NCBI RefSeq assembly: GCF_018390695.1
Contig: NZ_JAHBGF010000028.1
Coordinates: forward strand, 778,551-842,550
Source of the DNA: Ancylobacter sonchi
GTDB taxonomy: Bacteria; Pseudomonadota; Alphaproteobacteria; Rhizobiales; Xanthobacteraceae
DNA: 64,000 nucleotides
Direction: 5' to 3'
The position numbers were made by a program, and so were the translations under genes. The notes beneath the pieces are model-generated. The model was not told the origin of the DNA. It ran no database searches and saw only the letters and a list, made by a program, of their open reading frames with translations. Position 1 is the first letter of the stretch. Each line of letters starts with the position of its first letter. Positions 43,836 through 52,025 of the stretch are shown piece by piece.

Positions 43836-43875
43836 GGCGGGAGCGGAGACGAAAGCGGAGCAGAGAGCGGGGACC

Positions 43876-44898
43876 ATGGAGAATTTGAAGGCCGTCATCG
43901 GCAAGATCGCCACCGGCGCCACGCTGACGCGCGCCGAGGCGGCGGGCGCCTTCGACATCATGATGTCCGGCGAGGCGACGCCCTCGCAGATCGGCGCGGT
44001 GCTGATGGGCCTGCGCGTGCGCGGCGAGGATGTCGAGGAAATCGCCGGCGCGGTGACCACCATGCGCGCCAAGATGCTGCGGGTTTCCGCCCCGCCCGGC
44101 GCGGTCGACGTGGTCGGCACCGGCGGCGACGCCTCCGGCTCCTACAACATCTCCACCTGCGCCTCCTTCATCGTCGCCGGCGCCGGCGTGCCGGTGGCCA
44201 AGCACGGCAACCGGGCGCTGTCCTCCAAATCCGGCGCCGCCGACGTGCTGATGGCGCTCGGCGTGAAGATCGACCTCTCGCCGGCCGGCATCTCCCGCTG
44301 CATCGCGGATGCCGGCATCGGCTTTATGTTCGCCCCGGCGCATCATCCGGCGATGAAGCATGTCGGCCCGACCCGGGTGGAAATGGGCACCCGCACCATC
44401 TTCAACCTGATCGGCCCGCTGTCGAACCCCGCCGGGGTGACGCGGCAGATGGTCGGCGTGTTCGCGCGCGGCTGGATCGAACCGCTGGCCGAGGTGCTGC
44501 GCACGCTGGGCTCCGAGCGCGCCTTCGTGGTGCACGGCTCCGATGGGCTCGACGAGATCACCACCACCGGGCCGACCTATGTCGCCGAGCTGCGCGATGG
44601 CAAGCTGTCGAGCTTCGAGATCGAGCCGGAGCGCTTCGGCCTCGCGCGGGCGACGCCGGAGGCGCTGAAGGGCGGCGACGGCGCGGTGAACGCGCTCGCC
44701 TTGCGCGCCGTACTCAACGGCGCGAAGAACGCCTATGCCGATATCTCGCTGCTGAACGCCGCCGCCGCTCTGGTGGTGGCCGGCAAGGCCGACGCGATCG
44801 GCGAAGGGCTGGAGCTCGCCCGCTGGAGCCTGAATGGCGGCCATGCGGAAGCCGCGCTGGCGCGGCTGGTCGCGGTCTCCAACGACATCGAGGAGTAA
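43876..44898 (+). CDS. trpD: Anthranilate phosphoribosyltransferase
   Basis: A 340-residue enzyme joining anthranilate to phosphoribosyl pyrophosphate. Diagnostic segments: [20 protein letters not shown] near residue 76 (PRPP loop with the KHGNR motif at [19 protein letters not shown] near 108), [17 protein letters not shown] near 155 and [12 protein letters not shown] near 175. trpC starts 6 bp after its stop. Confidence 0.97.
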   Translation: MENLKAVIGKIATGATLTRAEAAGAFDIMMSGEATPSQIGAVLMGLRVRGEDVEEIAGAVTTMRAKMLRVSAPPGAVDVVGTGGDASGSYNISTCASFIVAGAGVPVAKHGNRALSSKSGAADVLMALGVKIDLSPAGISRCIADAGIGFMFAPAHHPAMKHVGPTRVEMGTRTIFNLIGPLSNPAGVTRQMVGVFARGWIEPLAEVLRTLGSERAFVVHGSDGLDEITTTGPTYVAELRDGKLSSFEIEPERFGLARATPEALKGGDGAVNALALRAVLNGAKNAYADISLLNAAAALVVAGKADAIGEGLELARWSLNGGHAEAALARLVAVSNDIEE

Positions 44899-44904
44899 GA
44901 CGCG

Positions 44905-45729
44905 ATGGCGGACATTCTCGAGAAGATCGGCGCCTACAAGCGCGAGGAGATCGCCGCGGCCAAGCTGAAGGTGCCGCCGGCCGAGATCGCCGCCCGCGCC
45001 GCTGCCGCCCCTGCCCCGCGCGGCTTCCTGAAGGCCATCGAGGCCGAGATCGCCGCCGGCAGGACCGCGCTGATCGCCGAGATCAAGAAGGCCAGCCCGT
45101 CCAAGGGGCTGATCCGCCCCGACTTCGATCCGCCGGCGCTGGCCAAGGCCTATGAGGCCGGCGGCGCCGCCTGCCTTTCGGTGCTCACCGACACGCCCTC
45201 CTTCCAGGGCGCGCCGGAATTCCTCACCGCCGCCCGCGCCGCCTGCGCCCTGCCCGCGCTGCGCAAGGATTTCCTCTACGACACCTATCAGGTCGAGGAG
45301 GCCCGTGCCTGGGGCGCCGACTGCATCCTCGTCATCATGGCCTCGGTGGACGATGCGCTGGCGCGCGACCTCGTCGACGCCGCGCACGGCCTCGGCATGG
45401 ACGCGCTGGTCGAGGTGCACGACGATGCCGAGCTCGACCGGGCCCTGAAGCTGCCGGCGCGGCTGGTCGGCATCAACAACCGCAACCTGCGCAATTTCGA
45501 GGTAACGCTCGCCACCTCCGAGCGGCTGGCGCCGCGCATCCCGGCCGACCGGGTGATCGTCGGCGAGAGCGGCATCTTCACCCCCGACGACATCGCCCGG
45601 CTGGCGCAGGTGAACATCCGCACCATCCTGGTCGGCGAGAGCCTGATGCGGCAGCAGGACGTCACAGCGGCGACGCGGACGCTGCTCGCCGGCCCAGCGG
45701 CCGGCAACGCGCTCAGCCGCGCGGGCTGA
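44905..45729 (+). CDS. trpC: Indole-3-glycerol phosphate synthase
   Basis: A 274-residue (beta/alpha)8 enzyme closing the indole ring. Catalytic elements: [21 protein letters not shown] near residue 54 (Lys), [21 protein letters not shown] near 112, and the phosphate sites [13 protein letters not shown] near 188 and [11 protein letters not shown] near 215. It is tightly packed after trpD (6 bp) and before moaC (4 bp). trpF and trpBA are not in the window. Confidence 0.97.
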   Translation: MADILEKIGAYKREEIAAAKLKVPPAEIAARAAAAPAPRGFLKAIEAEIAAGRTALIAEIKKASPSKGLIRPDFDPPALAKAYEAGGAACLSVLTDTPSFQGAPEFLTAARAACALPALRKDFLYDTYQVEEARAWGADCILVIMASVDDALARDLVDAAHGLGMDALVEVHDDAELDRALKLPARLVGINNRNLRNFEVTLATSERLAPRIPADRVIVGESGIFTPDDIARLAQVNIRTILVGESLMRQQDVTAATRTLLAGPAAGNALSRAG

Positions 45730-45733
45730 CCCG

Positions 45734-46225
<492 letters not shown>

Positions 46226-46240
46226 GAGATCGCAGCGACC

Positions 46241-47470
46241 ATGGCCAAGACCGCATTGATGCCGCTTGAGGAGGCGCTGGAGCGCCTGCTGTCGCAAGCC
46301 GAGGTTCTGCCGGCGGAGACCGTGGCGCTCGACGCCGCGCTCGGGCGCGTGCTCGCCGCCCCGGTGGTGGCGCGCCGCACCACGCCGGGCCGCGACGTCT
46401 CGGCGATGGACGGCTACGCGGTGCGCGCCGCCGACGCGACGCAGGGCGCGCTGCTTGAGGTCGTCGGCGAATCCGCCGCCGGGCGCCCCTATTCCGGCAC
46501 GCTCGCCCCCGGACAGGCGGTACGTCTGTTCACCGGCGCGGTGGTGCCGGACGGTGCCGACGCGGTGGTGATCCAGGAGGACACCGCGCGCGAGGGGGCC
46601 GCCGTCCGCATCAACGAGGCCGCCATCGCCGGCCGGCACATCCGCAAGGCCGGCGGCGACTTCCGCGACGGCGAGACGGTGCTGGAGGCCGGCCACCGCC
46701 TGCGGGCGCGCGATCTCGCGCTGGTCGCCGCCTGCGACCTCGCTTCAGTGCAGGCGACCCGGCGTCCCCGCGTGGGCCTCCTCTCCACCGGCGACGAGCT
46801 GGTGCGCCCGGGATTGGGCGCCGAGGCGCATCAGGTGATCCTGTCCAACATCTACGCGGTCGGCGGCGTCGCCCGGCTGGCCGGCGCCGAGGTAGTCGAC
46901 CTCGGCATATTGCCGGACCGGATGGACGACACCCGCGCGGGCATCCGCGCCGCCCGCGACGCCGGGCTCGACGTGCTGGTGACCTCGGGCGGCGCCTCGG
47001 TCGGCGACCACGATCTCGTCGCCCCGGCGCTGACCGCCGAGGGCGCCGCGCTGGCGGTACACAAGATCGCGCTGCGGCCGGGCAAGCCGCTGATGTTCGG
47101 CCGGTTTCCGGCCCCAGGCTCGGCGCATGTGCTCGGCCTGCCCGGCAACCCGGTCTCGGCCTATGTCTGCGCCCTCATCTTCCTGCGCCCGCTGCTGCGC
47201 CGCCTCCAGGGCGAGGCGGGGGTCGGCGGGCTGGAGCTGGTGCCGGCCGAACTCGCGGCCGACGTGAAGGCCAACGACCACCGCATGGACTTCATGCGGG
47301 CGCAGATCACCGGCCATCGCGCCGGGATACCGCAGGTCCGCCCGATGCCGGTGCAGGATTCCTCCATGCTGAGCCTGCTCTCGCGCGCCGACGTGCTGCT
47401 GGTGCGCGGCCCGAACGCCCCCGCCGCCAAGGCCGGCGAGACTTGCGAGATTCTGCCGCTGGAGGATTGA
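46241..47470 (+). CDS. moeA: Molybdopterin molybdenumtransferase
   Basis: A 409-residue enzyme inserting molybdate into adenylylated molybdopterin. Motifs: TTPGRDVSAMDGYAVRAADA near residue 47, LFTGAVVPDGADAVVIQED near 90, VGLLSTGDELVRPG near 177, VLVTSGGASVGDHD near 245 and the PGKPLMFGR and GLPGNPVSAYV loops near 280-305. It ends the trpGDC-moaC-moeA run; no mogA or moaA is nearby. Confidence 0.97.
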   Translation: MAKTALMPLEEALERLLSQAEVLPAETVALDAALGRVLAAPVVARRTTPGRDVSAMDGYAVRAADATQGALLEVVGESAAGRPYSGTLAPGQAVRLFTGAVVPDGADAVVIQEDTAREGAAVRINEAAIAGRHIRKAGGDFRDGETVLEAGHRLRARDLALVAACDLASVQATRRPRVGLLSTGDELVRPGLGAEAHQVILSNIYAVGGVARLAGAEVVDLGILPDRMDDTRAGIRAARDAGLDVLVTSGGASVGDHDLVAPALTAEGAALAVHKIALRPGKPLMFGRFPAPGSAHVLGLPGNPVSAYVCALIFLRPLLRRLQGEAGVGGLELVPAELAADVKANDHRMDFMRAQITGHRAGIPQVRPMPVQDSSMLSLLSRADVLLVRGPNAPAAKAGETCEILPLED

Positions 47471-47528
47471 CCCGGCACGTCCGAGGCTGTGTGCTGTCCC
47501 ATAGCAAGATGCAAGGGATTCCAGCACG

Positions 47529-47915
47529 ATGGACATCGACATCCCCGAGGTGAGGGCCGAGGTCGAAGCGGCGTTCGCCCGCTACGAGCAGGCGCTGGTC
47601 AGCAATGATGTGGCGGCGCTCGACGACCTATTCTGGGACGATGCCCGCACCATCCGCTATGGCGGCGGCGAAAACCTCTACGGCATCGGTGCCATCCGCG
47701 CCTTTCGCGCCGCCCGCTCGCCCGTCGGGCTGGAGCGCACGCTGGACGGCACGGTGATCACCACCTATGGCCGCGACATGGCCATCGCCGCGACGCTGTT
47801 CCGCCGCGCCTCCGCGCCCGGCAAGGTCGGCCGGCAGATGCAGACCTGGATGCGCACCGCCGGGGGATGGAAAGTCGTCGCCGCCCATGTCAGCCTGATC
47901 GCCGAACCGGCGTGA
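47529..47915 (+). CDS. HpxZ/AtzH-like (SnoaL-fold) protein
   Basis: A 128-residue NTF2/SnoaL-fold protein resembling HpxZ of oxalurate catabolism and AtzH of cyanurate catabolism (formerly DUF3225): [42 protein letters not shown], then [11 protein letters not shown] and the end [19 protein letters not shown]. AtzH acts on 1-carboxybiuret; here the substrate is unknown. It lies near a GntR regulator and an allophanate hydrolase, consistent with ureido-nitrogen use. Confidence 0.82.
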   Translation: MDIDIPEVRAEVEAAFARYEQALVSNDVAALDDLFWDDARTIRYGGGENLYGIGAIRAFRAARSPVGLERTLDGTVITTYGRDMAIAATLFRRASAPGKVGRQMQTWMRTAGGWKVVAAHVSLIAEPA

Positions 47916-48092
47916 GCGTCGATTCCGGCCTGCGCTGGAAAATCGCCGCAACAAACCACTATCCGAACCTGCCGCTAGCTGAACCTTCCGCCTGAAACCG
48001 AGCCTGCCGAGAGCCGATGACCCGTTTCCACATCCCCGCCACCGCCCCCGCCCGGAGGGCACCCGTGCCGCGCGCCGGCCGGCGGGGCTGAC

Positions 48093-48806
48093 ATGTCGCT
48101 TCCCGAAAGTCCCGTCGCCCTCGCCGTGCCGCCTACCGCCGCCGCTGCCACCACGGCGCGCCCCGGTCGCCGGACCCGCGCCGAGGATATTCGCGAACAG
48201 CTCGCCGACGAGATCACCCGTGGCCAGCAGCCGCCCGGCACCTTGCTGGACGAGAGCGCGCTGGCGGCCCGCTTCGGCGTGTCGCGCACCCCGGTGCGCG
48301 AGGCGATCCGCGAGCTCGCCGCCTCCGGCCTGATCGACGCCCGTCCGCATCGCGGTGCCATCGTCGCCCGGCCGAGCTTCGAGCGGCTGCAGAACATGTT
48401 CGAGGTGATGGCCGAGCTCGAGGCGCTGTGCGCCGGCCTGTGCGCGCAGAACATCAACCCGGCCGAGCGGCGCCGGCTGGAAACGCTGCACGCCGACATG
48501 GGCGAGATGATGCGGCTCGGCGACTTCGCCGCCTATCGCGAGGCGAACGAGCAGTTCCATGCCTCGATCTATGCCGGCGGGCACAATGACTATCTGGTCG
48601 AGCTGACGCTGGCGACGCGGCAGCGGCTCTCGCCGTTCCGCCGGGCGCAGTTTCGCGCGCTGGGGCGCCTCGCCCTCTCGCATCTGGAGCACGACCGGGT
48701 GGTCACCGCCATCCTGCGCGGCGACCGCGATGGGGCGGCGATGGCGATGCGCGACCACATCGCCATCGTTCACGACGCGTATGAGAAATACGCGCAACTG
48801 ATTTGA
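48093..48806 (+). CDS. GntR family regulator (FadR subfamily, FCD domain)
   Basis: A 237-residue repressor-type protein: an Ala-rich N-terminus, a GntR winged helix (about 27-95, with LDESALAARFGVSRTPVREAIRELAASGLI and a following RGAIV wing), and an all-helical FCD effector domain (about 100-230) with the metal/ligand His pattern (FHASIY, SHLEHDRVVTAI, RDHIAIV). It is convergent with the allophanate hydrolase gene and presumably controls it and the HpxZ-like gene. Candidate repeats lie in the hydrolase promoter. Confidence 0.9.
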   Translation: MSLPESPVALAVPPTAAAATTARPGRRTRAEDIREQLADEITRGQQPPGTLLDESALAARFGVSRTPVREAIRELAASGLIDARPHRGAIVARPSFERLQNMFEVMAELEALCAGLCAQNINPAERRRLETLHADMGEMMRLGDFAAYREANEQFHASIYAGGHNDYLVELTLATRQRLSPFRRAQFRALGRLALSHLEHDRVVTAILRGDRDGAAMAMRDHIAIVHDAYEKYAQLI

Positions 48807-48878
48807 TATCGCTGGACTTTCCGACCCCGGCGCCAGCGGCGCGCGGGACTCGTTGATCCCGGCGCCGGACGCCGTGCC

Positions 48879-50708
48879 TCACCCCGCCGCCGGGATGCCG
48901 GCAGCCTGGCGCTGACGCTGGTCGTCGGCGAGGAAGCCGCGCCAGCCGCCGAATTCGGTAATGTCGCGCGCATCGCGCGCCGCCACCGCCTCCAGCGCGA
49001 AGCCCTTCACCCGGCTGCCATCCTCCAGCTGGATGGTGGCGATGCCGAGCGGCGCGGGAATGGCGTCGACGAAGCCGGCGAAGGCCTCGGCGGGCAGCGC
49101 CCAGATCTCGCAGTCGATCGCCCCGCCGCTGCCCGGCTCAACCCGCAGCAGGCCCGGACGGCGCACCCGCCCTTCGGGGAGCGCGTAGAGCCGGTAATCC
49201 TCGCTGGTGCGCGCCCGGCGCAGGAACACCCCACCCGCCGCCAGCAGCTCGCCATTGAGCGGCAGGCCTGACAGATGCGCCCCGAACAGCGCGAGGGCGT
49301 GATAGCCCGCGCCCGGCTGCGGCACGGCCTGGGGCAGCGCCGGCAGCGGCAGGCCGGTGGCGCCCATCGGCAGGTCGGTCGCGGCATGGAAGGCGGCGGC
49401 GATGGCGGCGAGCTGCGCGTCGCGCCCTGCCCCGGCCAGCAGCGTGACGCCCACCGGCGCCCCGTCCGGCCGCATCCCCGACGGCACGGCGATGCCGCAC
49501 ATGTCGAGCAGGTTCACGAAGTTGGTATAGATGCCGAGATTGGAATTGAGCCGCACCGGATCGGCCAGCATCTCCTCCACCGTGTAGACGGTCGGCATGG
49601 TCGGCACCATCAGCGCGTCGCAGCCATCGAGGCTGGCGCGGGCGCGCGCCGCCAGCTCGACCCGGCGGTAATGCGCGCGGAACGCTTCGACGGCGGTGCG
49701 CCGCCGCCCTTCCTCGATGATGGAGCGCACCACCTCGTTGAAGCTGTCCGGCTTCGATTCGAGGAAGGGGCCGACGGCGGCGTAGCGCTCGGCCACCCAG
49801 GGCCCCTCATAGAGCAGCTTCGCCGTCTCGTAGAACGGCTCCATGGCGATCTCGACGATGCGGGCGCCGAGCGAGGCCAGCCGCGCGATCGCCTGCGTGA
49901 AGGCGGCTTCCGCCTGGCGGTCGCCGAGGAACAGCCGGTCCTCCGGCCGCGGCACGGCGATGCGCGCCGCCGCCGGGAAGGCGCCGGGCGCGCCGAGCGG
50001 CAGCGGACGCGAGAATGGATCGGCCTCGTCCGGCCCGGCCATCGCCCGCAGCGCGGTGAAGGCATCCTCGACGGTGAGGCCGAATACCGAGATGCAGTCG
50101 AGCGTGCGGCAGGCCGGCACCAGCCCGGCCGTGGAAACCAGGCCGAGGCTCGGCTTGATGCCGACGACGTTGTTGAGGCCGGCGGGGATGCGGCCCGAAC
50201 CGGCGGTATCGGTGCCGAGCGAGAACGCCACCAGCCCCGCCGCCACCGCGACGCCGGAGCCGGAGCTGGAGCCGCCGGGGATGAGATCGGCGCGCACTGC
50301 ATTGCGCGGCGTGCCATAGGGCGAGCGGGTGCCGTTCAGCCCGGTGGCGAACTGGTCGAGATTGGTCTTGCCGATGACGATGGCACCGGCGCGCTTCAGC
50401 CGGGCGACGGCGGTGGCGTCGCGCGCGGCGACATAGGCGAAGTCCGGGCAGGCGCAGCTGGTCGGCAGGCCGGCGACGTCGATATTGTCCTTCACCGCGA
50501 AGGGCACGCCATAGAGCGGCAGTTGCGCCGGATCCCGCCCCTCCAGCGCCGCCAGCTGCTCGGCGAGCGCCTCCGGGCCGACCAGCGCGGTGAACACCGA
50601 GGGATCGGCGTGACGCTCGATCCGCTCCAGGCAGGCGGCGACGGTGCGCGCGGGGGTCGAGCGGCCGGAGCGGTGTGCGTGGAGGATTTCGGCGATCGTG
50701 GCGGACAA
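48879..50708 (-). CDS. atzF: Allophanate hydrolase (amidase-signature, AtzF type)
   Basis: A 609-residue enzyme predicted to hydrolyse allophanate to ammonia and CO2. The amidase-signature Ser-cisSer-Lys triad is visible: Lys in FAVKDNIDVAG near residue 70, GGSSSGSGVAVAAG near 145 and GTDTAGSGRIPAG near 165. A C-terminal domain (about 450-600, with LFGAHLSGLPLNGELLAAGG) is typical of AtzF. No ATG fits; a TTG at 50708 preceded by GGGAG at about 8 bp is preferred over a TTG at 50762. Urea carboxylase or biuret hydrolase is not in the window, so the source of allophanate is unknown. Confidence 0.9.
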   Translation of the reverse strand: MSATIAEILHAHRSGRSTPARTVAACLERIERHADPSVFTALVGPEALAEQLAALEGRDPAQLPLYGVPFAVKDNIDVAGLPTSCACPDFAYVAARDATAVARLKRAGAIVIGKTNLDQFATGLNGTRSPYGTPRNAVRADLIPGGSSSGSGVAVAAGLVAFSLGTDTAGSGRIPAGLNNVVGIKPSLGLVSTAGLVPACRTLDCISVFGLTVEDAFTALRAMAGPDEADPFSRPLPLGAPGAFPAAARIAVPRPEDRLFLGDRQAEAAFTQAIARLASLGARIVEIAMEPFYETAKLLYEGPWVAERYAAVGPFLESKPDSFNEVVRSIIEEGRRRTAVEAFRAHYRRVELAARARASLDGCDALMVPTMPTVYTVEEMLADPVRLNSNLGIYTNFVNLLDMCGIAVPSGMRPDGAPVGVTLLAGAGRDAQLAAIAAAFHAATDLPMGATGLPLPALPQAVPQPGAGYHALALFGAHLSGLPLNGELLAAGGVFLRRARTSEDYRLYALPEGRVRRPGLLRVEPGSGGAIDCEIWALPAEAFAGFVDAIPAPLGIATIQLEDGSRVKGFALEAVAARDARDITEFGGWRGFLADDQRQRQAAGIPAAG

Positions 50709-50740
50709 TGCGGGTCTCCCGGCTGAGCAGATCACAAAAC

Positions 50741-50776
50741 TGCATATAACATGAGCAATCAATATGACATTGCATA
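50741..50776. promoter_or_regulatory. Direct TGCATA repeats upstream of allophanate hydrolase
   Basis: TGCATA occurs at 50741-50746 and again at 50771-50776, exactly 30 bp apart (near three helical turns), in an AT-rich patch upstream of the hydrolase start. FCD-type GntR regulators often bind short AT-rich repeats near their targets. The link to the neighbouring GntR protein is inference. Confidence 0.25.
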
Positions 50777-50832
50777 CACTAGTCGGAGCCCGCCGCCGCG
50801 TCGACCGCTTAGCGCTTTATTTACCGATTGTG

Positions 50833-50847
50833 GAACACAAAAAGAAC
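50833..50847. promoter_or_regulatory. LexA box upstream of lexA
   Basis: GAAC-ACAAAAA-GAAC, which on the minus strand reads GTTC-N7-GTTC, is an exact alphaproteobacterial LexA operator, 61 bp before the lexA ATG. A second degenerate copy (GTTC-GTGATTT-GTTT, 50859-50873) lies closer to the gene. Autoregulation of lexA is established in the class. Confidence 0.85.
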
Positions 50848-50908
50848 GGATAGTGTTTGTTCGTGATTTGTTTCATTTTGCCTGACCGCTGGGGACGGAC
50901 CTGCGCTG

Positions 50909-51631
50909 ATGCTCACCCGCAAGCAACACGAACTGCTTCGCTTCATCCATGAACGGCTGAAGGAGAGCGGCGTGCCGCCATCCTTCGAAGAGATGAAGGA
51001 AGCGCTCGACCTCCGGTCCAAGTCCGGCATTCACCGGCTGATCACCGCCCTGGAGGAGCGCGGCTTCATTCGCCGCCTGCCGAACCGCGCGCGGGCACTG
51101 GAGGTGATCCGCCTGCCGGAGACGGTGCAGGCGGCACCCAAGGCGGCGGCGCCGGCTCCGGCGCGCAGCTTCGCGCCGAGCGTGATCGAAGGCAGCCTCG
51201 GCCGTGCCAAGCCGACCGCGCCGCCGGCCGCCGAGGAGGAATTGGCCCGGCCGATCCCGATCCCGGTGATGGGCCGCATCGCCGCAGGCTCGCCGATCTC
51301 CGCCATCCAGTCGGCCAGCCAGACCATCGCCATGCCAGCGGACATGCTGGGCAGCGGCGAGCATTTCGCGCTGGAAGTACGCGGCGATTCGATGATCGAG
51401 GCCGGCATTCTCGACGGCGACCTGGCGCTGATCCGTCGCGGCGACACCGCCGAGAACGGCTCGATCGTGGTGGCGCTGATCGATGACGAGGAGGCGACGC
51501 TGAAGCGCCTGCGCCGCAAGGGCGCCTCCATCGCGCTGGAAGCCGCCAACCCGGCCTACGAGACCCGCATCTTCGGACCGGACCGGGTGCGCATCCAGGG
51601 CCGGCTGGTCGGCCTGTTCCGCCGTTACTGA
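50909..51631 (+). CDS. lexA: SOS repressor LexA
   Basis: A 240-residue repressor of the SOS regulon. N-terminal winged helix (1-68: [34 protein letters not shown]); an Ala/Pro-rich linker about 70-115; then the S24 autoprotease domain. The self-cleavage site is A126-G127 (RIAAGSP); the catalytic Ser is S161 ([10 protein letters not shown]) and Lys is K199 (EATLKRL). The length is usual for Rhizobiales. It should repress itself and uvrA/ssb in this window, since all carry GTTC-N7-GTTC boxes. Confidence 0.97.
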   Translation: MLTRKQHELLRFIHERLKESGVPPSFEEMKEALDLRSKSGIHRLITALEERGFIRRLPNRARALEVIRLPETVQAAPKAAAPAPARSFAPSVIEGSLGRAKPTAPPAAEEELARPIPIPVMGRIAAGSPISAIQSASQTIAMPADMLGSGEHFALEVRGDSMIEAGILDGDLALIRRGDTAENGSIVVALIDDEEATLKRLRRKGASIALEAANPAYETRIFGPDRVRIQGRLVGLFRRY

Positions 51632-51944
51632 GCCGCCGGGACGCGACGGGCTGGCGCGCCAGCGCAGGGCGGAATCTCTGACGGCGGGATGCCTGTTCGT
51701 GCGGGCCTGTGACGCCGATGGGCGCACGCGGCAGCGCACGGAAGAGCGCGGACCTACCTGGAACGGATAGCGGGCGGTGCCGGGAGCAGTGACGATCAGG
51801 GGCGCGCCCCGACGTCGCGTGCCGAGTATCGCCGACGTTGCGATACACATCCCATGCTAGGCGTTAGGCAGCGCGAGGCGCGTGCCATTCGGCAGGCGGG
51901 CCTCGATGGGGCACCAGCGATCGTCGGGCTCGAGCCGTGGACAG
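51632..51944. other. Intergenic region between lexA and comEC
   Basis: About 310 bp between two convergent genes. The 51871-51937 part is a diverged duplicate of the last 66 bp of comEC. The remainder shows no supportable gene. Confidence 0.6.
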
Positions 51945-52025
51945 CTAGGACCCCGGCAACCAGGGGCGCGTGCCGTCCGGCGGGCGAGCCTCGATGCGCC
52001 GCCACCGACCATCGGGCTCGAGCCG
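51871..52025. repeat. 88-bp-period tandem duplication covering the comEC 3' end
   Basis: The segment 51871-51937 resembles 51959-52025 at an offset of 88 bp. Both contain GGGCTCGAGCCG and a GCGCGTGCC core, and the minus strand of the outer copy reads LEPDDRWCPIEARLPNGTR against [19 protein letters not shown] in comEC. The outer copy lies beyond the comEC stop and is non-functional. Confidence 0.8.
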
